DNA from: Endothia cerciana
Taxonomy: Eukaryota > Ascomycota > Sordariomycetes > Diaporthales > Cryphonectriaceae
Direction of reading: 5' to 3'
DNA: 64,000 bases
Assembly: GCA_026119935.1 (NCBI GenBank)
Contig: JALRMH010000047.1
Location: 124,001-188,000 of the forward strand
Part shown: piece after piece, positions 55,879 through 64,000 of the stretch
Position numbering within the stretch: position 1 is the stretch's first letter
Layout: every line of letters starts with the position of its first letter
Position numbers and translations under genes: made by a program
Notes under the pieces: generated by a model
Databases searched by the model: none
Told to the model about the DNA's origin: nothing
The model's input: the letters and a program-made list of their open reading frames with translations, nothing else

Positions 55879-56427
55879 TTTCTTCTAATTATATATATAG
55901 CTTATATCTAGATTATAAATTATAATAATATTATATTTTAAATTAAGATTTTAAACTATCTTTAACTATTGTGCTTATAGCTTCTACTTATATTTTTCTA
56001 ATTGCTATATATAAAGCAGAAGTATAATAGCTAAGCTATCTAGCGCTAAAAAAGCAAATAAGAAAGTTACTATAGAATAAAGTTAGAGATTTAAAATAAT
56101 TAATAAATCTATATAGATAGCAGCGAGAGCTATCTTTAGAAAACTACCTCTCTTATAGCTTTATTATTACTAGGCTCTTATAGATAAAGCGTTTAATATT
56201 CTAATAGACTCGCTCGATAAGTTGCTTTGAACCAGAACTAGAGCGCTGTCGCTCTCGGGAAGAGAACGAATAGCCACCGAAGCAATAAGCAAGGGCTTAT
56301 GCAACCCAAGCGTGCCGATATAAACAACGATAGGCAATACAAGGCTATATAAGCACAAGAATAAAGTGAAAAACCTGCTTTAGATCTGTTTAAAGGGTTT
56401 AAAATAGAAAAGAAAGAGAAAAGAATG

Positions 56428-56520
56428 TGTCAGAACACTTATTACATAAGCCCGGCAGAGTTATAATGATATAGCGAGAACAGGCTGTCTGATTAATAGC
56501 TGCTGGGTGTCTCGGTATTG
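56428..56520 (+). mobile_element. 5' part of an LTR, family B
   Basis: About 88 bp match the start of the family-B LTR (TGTCAGAACAC, AAGCCCGGCAGAG, GATATAGCGAGAACAGG), then the sequence departs from it. It is probably a truncated or recombinant copy. It too is preceded by GAAT. Confidence 0.65.
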
Positions 56521-56649
56521 GATAGACGCTGTCCTTCTTCAGGCGGGTCGCTGGCTACTCGTCGGCTTCTCGTGCAGGGGCTGCTCGGTCCGGGAGCAGG
56601 AGAATTCGTCATTGTAGCTCTAGGAGGCTTTTCAGAGAAGAATCAGAAT

Positions 56650-56872
56650 TGTCAGAACACCTATTATATAAGCCCGGCAGAGTCACAATGATATAGCGAG
56701 AACAGGCTATCTGATTAATAGCTGCTAGGTGTCTGTTAGTACAGAGACTGATTCTTGCAGTATAGAAAGAATTAGTGTGCTAAGTCGCTAGCTATTTAAA
56801 AGAGAATAGCCTGTACGCCGCTAGCGCCGTTGTCCGCTAGCGCTGTAAGCTACTAGCGCTGTTGTTATAACA
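56650..56872 (+). mobile_element. solo LTR, family B, second full copy
   Basis: This 223-bp copy begins TGTCAGAACACC and ends GTTATAACA, the same length as the inverse copy at 55651-55873. The flanks share GAAT. Its CpG and CpA positions are more often converted to TA than in the other copy, consistent with RIP. Confidence 0.8.
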
Positions 56873-57139
56873 GAATACTTGATTATTATTCTTTAAAGAA
56901 TTTAAAAGTAGGTAGTATCTTTTATATATATAAAGACTCCTGACCTGCTTTACTCTATATTCTAAAGACTACTACCCTAGCTATTATAATAATACTATAT
57001 TATTTTTAATAAATATATATCTTTATAATAGACTCGATAAATAAATAAAAGCACACTAGAAAGCATTGTAAATAGAAGAAAAGTCGATAGATCTAGTATT
57101 TAGCTTAGTAAGAACTTCTATAAACTCAAATTTAATATT

Positions 57140-57240
57140 ACTCCGAGTCGGAGCTACTCCCTTGCTCCGGGTCGGAACCACTCCCTTGCTCCGGGTCGGA
57201 ATCATTTCCTTGCTCCGGGTCGGAATCACTCCCTTTGTAA
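57140..57240. repeat. 27-bp minisatellite
   Basis: About four copies of 'cttgctccgggtcggaa(t/c)c' with a period near 27 bp. The short minus-strand frame with repeated PTRSKG is just its translation. Confidence 0.75.
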
Positions 57241-57504
57241 TAAGCACTGCAGTAATCTAAAAGATCCCTGAATACCAATTAGGTTTATACTAATAAGAGC
57301 AGTGTCAAAATATAAGCCTTGAATACAGAAATACAACTAGGTTGTCTATACAAGTATTTACTACCTTTAAAGCTATTAGAGTAAAGTATAATCTAATACT
57401 TAGATTAATAACTAAAAAGCTATATATAGTGATTTATCTAAGGGAAATAAATATATCCTTATATATTTAGCTCTTTAGTTCTGTTAGTAGTGTTAGTTGT
57501 TGGA

Positions 57505-57600
57505 TTACCTAGATCACCTGAGTGATCTAACTAATCTGGATCACCTGGATCACCTAGGTAATCTAACCGATCTAGATCACCCTGGATCACCTACTAATCT
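57505..57600. repeat. GATCACCT-rich imperfect repeats
   Basis: Words 'ctggatcacct' and 'agatcacc' recur seven or so times over about 95 bp, with no gene nearby. Confidence 0.6.
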
Positions 57601-58119
57601 ATTCTAATCCTATAACCTTAACCCTTGCTTATATAAGCCTTAGTTCTTAAGGTGTTGAATTCTTCCTTTATCTTTTAGATAGTTGTTCTAGATGCCTTAG
57701 TTTGTAACTTATATATTAGATAGGTTATAATATTATCTTCCTTCTATCGATCGTTGTCCCTAATAATCTTCTGTGAGTGTCCTAGCAAGTTATTCGTATA
57801 TATAGTTATGCCTTCTTAATTAAGATATCAAACAGAGTTAATAAATTACATTCTAATTATTTAGTAAAGACTTAAGAGCGCTATTATCTTACTAAGCTTA
57901 TTTCTGCTTTTAGTATTAAAATGCCTGCTTATGCTTATTATTACAAGATAAGAGCTTCCTGCTATTTTACTGAAAACTCTTTTTATTACAGAGAGTGTGT
58001 TTTTCTAGATTAAAGTTGTGATACTAGTTGCTTCTCAGCTTCTGCTAGTTAGTTTCTCCCCTTTTTCTTTTTTAGTATTCTTAGTATTCTTATAGTTGCT
58101 AAGTTCCTTTTCTAGCAGG

Positions 58120-58508
58120 GCGCTTGATTTATAAAAAGCGCAAGGTTTTAAGTAAAGAGGCTGAGGTAGAGTCAGCAAACACTACTGCTTTATAAGCCTT
58201 ACTAGCGTTGCAGGCTCGCTTTGATTATGCGCGGAAATAGCGAAGGCTATTAGAGGAGCAGGCTGTAGAAATGATCTATTATAGCTTTAATTCCTTAGAG
58301 GGGTTTGCTGATGAAGAGGATTGCAGTCTTCGTGAGGAGGAAACTCGCCTGATGTCTTAGGGACATCTTGAGGTTATTGACTAGAGTTCCTTAGCCTTTG
58401 ATCCTAGCGTATCTAGTTAGCCTTCCCTTTTAGAGAGCAAAACTGCAGCGCCTGATTCTCGTTCTAGGGTAGAGAGGTCTTAGGTAGTGGTTTTGCTATT
58501 GTTATAAT
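58120..58508 (+). pseudogene. RIP-mutated coding relic on the plus strand
   Basis: One plus frame reads LIYKKRKVLSKEAEVESANT, ALLALQARFDYARK, RRLLEEQAVEMIYYSFNSLE and LREEETRLMS, with about six stops, all TAG at places where CAG would fit. GC is higher than the surroundings. The charged helical content is that of a structural or gag-like protein, but I cannot name the family. It is opposite in strand to the Gypsy element beside it. Confidence 0.5.
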
Positions 58509-58899
58509 GCTGAAATAACTACTAATAATGTAGTATTAGGGTTAAGGCTAGTCTTTTTCTTCTAATATTTTATTAATTTTTCTATAGTATTTCTAACGTT
58601 TTCTTATAGTTTTTATAAGTTCTTGCTTACTAAGTAACCTTTTTATTTAATAAAGTATTTAAGTGTGTTATTAGTGCCTTTATATTTAAAGATCTTTTCT
58701 ACCTTATATTTTACTTTATTATTTTTAACTTTTACTATATTATTTATTAGTATTTCCTTTACTGTTAATTTTAGTAGTAAGATATAGAAAACTAGGTATA
58801 TTTTTATTTTATAAGGTAGTATTAGTTTATAGTTAATTAAGGAGATCTATTATAAAATCTTAAATAGTTTTAGTTTCTTATAGTTAAGTTTACTACTAG

Positions 58900-61800
58900 G
58901 CCTAGTTATTTTAATATTTTTGCAAAATAGGTAGATTTTATCTCCCTCTTATAAGATTAGTCCTTTAATTTTCTTAGTATTTATATAATGTATTATTTGT
59001 TTTTAGACAAATTATAATTCTGACTAAAGTTCTTCTTAGATTTTCTTAATTTTTCTAACCCTTTTATCTACTACTTTTGCATCTGCTCTTAGTAATGCTT
59101 TATAATAAGCTGTTAGATTATATTTATAGAGTGTAAAGAATAGTAACTTCTTTATTATATTTATATCTGCACTATTATAAGCGAATTATATAAGAGGTAA
59201 TAAGTTAACCTAGTTATTCTATTTCTAGTTAATATAGTGTCGGAGGTACTATTTGATAACCTGATTTATTCTTTCTATTTATCTATTTATTTAAAGGTAA
59301 AATACTATAGATATTCTATATTATATTCCGAGTTGCTTTATAAGCGAGGTTTAAAACTTCGAGTTGAACTTCTTATCTTTATTAGAGATCACTTCTTCTA
59401 GTATGCTATAGTTAGTAATAATTATTTTAAAAAATATATATACAAGTTCTTCTATTATACTGCTTTCCTTATAAAGAAGAAAGTAAGTATATTTGCTTAA
59501 TCTGCAAACTATTATTAAGATGCTGTTATATTATACTTTAATTAAGAGTTCTTATAAAAAGAGTAGCTTAATAATAAAGTCTAAATTAATTAATTATTAA
59601 ATAATCGTAAATATTAATAGAGGTTATAATAATCTATAAGGCTTATATTATTCTACTTTATTTTTCTTACAGCTATTATATTATTATAAAATATCTTTAA
59701 TCTTTTTTCTAAAGCCTAGCAAGTTCTAGTATTTTTTAATTTATTTATAAGTTACTTTAACTCCTTAGTATCTATATACTAAAGCACTATATATATCCCT
59801 GATATAGTTATTCTGCTCTACTAGAGTCATCTGTTTAGAGTCTTTATTTTAGAGTCCTATCCTGAAAGTTGCTGTAAGCTCTTTATATATGTTAATAAGG
59901 TCTCCTTTCTTATTAATTGCAAAGATATCCTAGATTTCTTCCTCAATCTTATCCTGATAGTTTAACCTTCTACTAAAGGCGTCTGCCCTAGTGTTTTCCT
60001 TGCTTTAGATATAGATAATTTTAAAGTCGAACTAGGATAGGTATTCTGCCTATCTTATTTATCTTTTATTAAAGTTCTTCGTTATTATAAATATAGTAAG
60101 GTTCTTATAATCTGAAAATACTTTAATCGTGTGTTTAGCACTTATAAGATAGTGTTTCTATTCTTTAAATACTTTTATTATAGCTATAAGTTCTTTATCT
60201 AGTATTCTATATTATAACTCTAGTCTATTAAGCTTCTTTAAGAAGTTAGCAACTATCTATAGTTGTCCCTGCTTATTATGCTAGTTAAGTTCTATATTAA
60301 ATATATAGTCTAATATATCTATATATAACTTATATTCTTTTTAAAGGTCTGATTTTTATAAAATAGGGTCTTTAATAACTAGCTCTTTAATTATTTCAAA
60401 AGCCTAGTTTTCTTCCTAGTTCTATTAAAAGGGTAAGTTCTTTTTTATAAGATCTATAAGTAGTCTAGTAATATTGCTGTACTTACTAATGAATTATTAA
60501 TAGAAGTTAATATATTTAAAAAATGCTCTAATATCCTTAATATTCTTTAGTATAAGCTAGTTTCTGACTACTTATATCTTATCTTTTTGCATTCTAATAT
60601 ATCTTAATTTAATTATATATTTAAGATAGTCGACTTTTTAAATATAAAAGTAGCTCTTAGTTAATTCTACTAGAAAGTATGCGTTCTGAAATATCTAAAG
60701 TATCTGCTATATATATTGCTTATATTCTTTAAAAATCCTAGAGTAAATAAAGATATTATTAAGATAGATAATATATATAATGTCTAGGAATTTATAAAGA
60801 GTGTAGTTAATCATTTCCTAGAAGGATGCTAGTATATTAGTTAATTTAAAGAGTATAATTAAATATTTATAATATTTATAGCAAGTCCTGAATACTATCT
60901 TCTATTCTTCTTTTTTCTTAATATAAATATAATAGTAACCTTCTTTAAAGTCTAATACTATAAACTATTATACGCTTTATAGTTAATCTCTGATTTCTTT
61001 AAAAAGTAGTAAAGGGTACTAGTTTTTAATAATAATATCATTAAGCTATCTATAGTCTATATAAAGTCAGAGTTTTCCGTTTTTCTTTAGGACGAATAGA
61101 ATTAGATATCCTGCTAGTAATTGTAATAGTCTAATATATCCTCTTTTAAGGTTTTTATCAAAGTATTTCCTAAGTGCTTATAGTCTTGCCTTATTAAGTC
61201 TGTAAATAAAAAAGAACTTTAGCTGAGTTTCTTCCTTTAGTAATATCTCGTAGTTGTATAGGCTGTATTCTAAAAGTCTTGCGTTAAATTTTCCTTAAAA
61301 TAGCTTTATAAATTCATAGTACTCTTGCAGTATTCTAGCAAATATTAGTATTAGTCTGTCCTTCTCTATTTCTGCTATCTAGAGGAATAGGAGGTACTAT
61401 TAAGCGTTTTTATCTAAGGACGATTTCTTTCTTTTACTTATTAGTTATTCCTTTAGTAGCTCTAAGGGTTCTTTCTAGGCCGGACTGAATTTCCTGGGTT
61501 ATAGCTGTAGGATTTCCTTGTAGTTTTAAAGTTTACACTTCTGTTGTCGCTCTAAGTTAAGCTGAGTTTCTCTAGGCCTGCGTGTACTTATTATTATATT
61601 AATCTGCTAATGCTGCGGTCCTTTCTGTTTAGGTTTATTATTGCTAGATTCTTCTCTATAAGCTATTAGCCCTGCTGATTTAAAAGTAGTTATAGATTCG
61701 TTTAAAGCCTCTTTTCTCAAGTGTCTTTTAATAACTGAATCCGATCCCTCTCTTTTAATTACAACCTTCTTATAAGTAACAGCATTATCCTATAAGATCT

Positions 61801-64000
61801 AGCTAGTAGTCTAATCAATTCAAGGATTATACTCCTTAAGCTAAGGAAATTCTATAATTAGTTTATAATATACTGTATCTATAATATTTAATATAATAAA
61901 TATTATATATTCTTAGATTAAAATAAGTAGATAATTAGTCTCTTTATTAATTATACTTTAGTTATATATAATTAGCTGTCTTTCTATAGTATTAAGTTGA
62001 TAGAGTTGTTTCTTCTAATGCTATTATAATTATACTTTATTAATAATTGCTAATAATATAAAGTTTCCTTAAACGCTATTATTTAATAATATACTGTATT
62101 ATTTTCTATTAATATAAGCATTTAATTTTATATATATATAATCTCTTTCTATTATATATAAAGACCTTTAAGTTCTAATTATTTATAGTCTTATTATAAG
62201 CAATTCTTTCCTTTTAAAGATTCTTATACTCTATAAGCTGCTCTTTAAGCTAGTCTTTTAGCTTGCTATTAGCTATGCTTGCGTTATTCCTTATTATTCT
62301 AATGCTTATACTAGTCTTAAACCTTATTATAGATATAAATAATGCAGTTAGTAGTTTTGCACTGCTACTATTTGATTTTCTTATTAATGTATTCCCTAGA
62401 ATAGTTATCTAGTAATCTAATATAAGCATTGCATTCTATTTTATTAAAGACTTTTTTAAACTATAGATAGAGCTCTTTAATCATTTAAATAATCTAATCC
62501 TGCTTTTTAACTAAGAACTACTTATATTTAACTTTCTCTATAAAGTGCGTTTTATAACTATAATATATATATAAAATCTATACAAGCTTATAATATTATT
62601 TATAAATTAAGCTAATTTTAAAGTCTTCTAGCTATTTAGCTTCAATATTCTAAATAAGTACTATAGTAAAAAGGTCCTTAAGCTTAAGGCTATATACTAT
62701 ATATTTAATTATTAAGTTCTAAGTATTCTATCTTTAATCTGAGTTATAATTATAAGTTTCTCCCTCTTTTATAATATCTTTATCTTCTGTTTTTAAAATA
62801 ATAAGTGCTAATATATTATCTAGCTATTAATTCTAAAGTGTTTCTTCCCTTGTAGTTTCTATAGTTACTTAAAGTAGGAGGTATTCTTTATAATAGGCTA
62901 TCCTGCCTAGTTTTTAGTCTTTATTTTTAAGTTTTTAAATCTTCTTTTTAAATTCCTTTTTAAAAGTGCTTAAGCAGTCTAAGTCGCTGTCTTTTAAGAT
63001 CGTGTTATAAACTAGGCTCTTCTTATCTATTACTAGTTATCGTGTCTTCTTAAGTACTTTAAAGAACTATCTTAAGCCTTCTTTCTCTAAAAGATATATT
63101 AAGCATCTATTATTAAAGCAGAATATCTAGTTAAAGAGTCTATAGTCGCAGATAAAGTCTAACACTTACTTTAATAAAATATTATTACTCAGCTAATTAA
63201 GTTTTTATTATTAAAGGATATTTACCTATTATTTTTCTTAAACTAATTACTATTATAGTTTCTTAAATTATTTATATTCTTATATAAAATAGCTATACTT
63301 GCTATAATTATAACACTTAATACTACTATTTAGTCTTTTTATAAACTAATAGTTAGCTGCATCTAGTTCTATTAAGCTAGTATAAGTACTTCTACTCTAT
63401 ACTATACTCTAGTACTAATTTCTATTTTAATTTTTAAGCTAGAACTTCTTACTACTACTTAGCTGCAAGCGCTATATATTTTAGCTTCCTCCCTTCTTAG
63501 ACTTCTCTATCTATTGCTTATAGAGATAGTTATTAATTCTAATAGCTATATTTGCAAATATTGCAAAGTCTTCAGACTAATCCTATTTAAAGATCTTATC
63601 TTTAATTTCATCTTTAAATTCTTTATAATAGTATTTTATAAGATTCTTATCTTCCTATAAGAATTATACTGCAAGTTGCTTAAACCTGACTATATAAGCT
63701 AATGCTGACTTAGTTTATTTAAAGTCTATTAACTGCTGCGCTATAGTGCGTTCTTCGTTAGAGTTACTAAAGGTTTCTTTAAAGGCCTTCTCGAAATCTA
63801 TAAAGGAATTGAATATTTCCTTAGTACCCCTAGTATATATATCAGAGTTATTAGTATGTTTTAGATAGTTATAGAGAGAAGGCTTATACTAGATGAGAGC
63901 ATCCTTTTTAAAGCGAGTTCTAATAAGGATAACCTTCTTTAGTTCTGCAGCAAACTAGGAGGCATTATACAAGAAGTACGCCTTATAATAAATAAGAAAC
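58900..64000 (-). mobile_element. degenerate Ty3/Gypsy retrotransposon, RIP-mutated, truncated by the window edge
   Basis: Reading leftward through many stops, the order is gag with a zinc knuckle reading IKCYNYSKYSYF (about 63.3 kb; a Gly is now Ser), then reverse transcriptase (KKNGKL, YPLLLFKEI and the active site YLNNIFIYS at about 60.75 kb, Asp now Asn). RNase H follows (ILDKELIAI, ADAFSRR, about 59.95-60.25 kb), and then integrase (ERINQVIK, YLRHYIN, about 59.25 kb). This gag-RT-RH-IN order defines Ty3/Gypsy. G-to-A changes on the coding strand have removed active-site acids, so it is dead. The 5' LTR would lie to the right of the window; no 3' LTR was found. Confidence 0.8.

Noticed and set aside
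57056..57247. Protein with PTRSKG repeats
   Set aside because: It is the translation of a 27-bp minisatellite.

Overview
The window is genomic DNA of a filamentous ascomycete (Pezizomycotina). The signs are short introns of about 48-77 nt with GTNNGT donors and CTAAC/CTGAC branch sites, fungal-only families (DUF3723, DUF3435, FHA-kinases, a Zn(II)2Cys6 cluster), LTR retroelements, and C-to-T nonsense mutations of the kind left by repeat-induced point mutation (RIP). The species cannot be told from the sequence.

Region A, about 1-31 kb, is relatively GC-rich. It holds a decayed patatin-like phospholipase, a DUF3723 gene, a small four-TM protein, degenerate repeat arrays, an ankyrin remnant, a RING protein, a ferric reductase-like pseudogene with four in-frame stops, a small protein kinase, two unknown genes, two FHA/kinase genes and a gene with a TWxEYLxY core. 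At the right-hand end, transcribed leftward, lies a five-exon DUF3435 tyrosine-recombinase gene. A DUF3435 gene at one end with DUF3723, patatin and ferric-reductase cargo behind it is the published signature of Starship giant transposons. The head would lie near 30.3-31 kb and the tail to the left of the window.

Region B, about 31-55 kb, is more AT-rich and gene-sparse. It holds a solo LTR, a gene with a coiled-coil tail, a second copy of the four-TM gene, an Ash1-like AWS/SET methyltransferase remnant, a short Zn2Cys6 protein, an isoamyl-acetate-hydrolase-like SGNH esterase, a seven-TM protein, a C2H2 protein, several small unknown two-exon genes, an FHA-like remnant, and an RRM gene whose first RRM is split by a second copy of the same solo LTR.

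Region C, 55-64 kb, is strongly AT-rich and made of repeats: a second family of LTR copies, microsatellites, and a heavily RIP-mutated Ty3/Gypsy element on the minus strand (gag, RT, RNase H, integrase) that runs off the right edge.

Most frameshifts I found sit in homopolymer runs and are cured by changing the run by one base, so base-calling error is a serious alternative to gene decay. The in-frame TAG/TGA/TAA codons are not explained that way.
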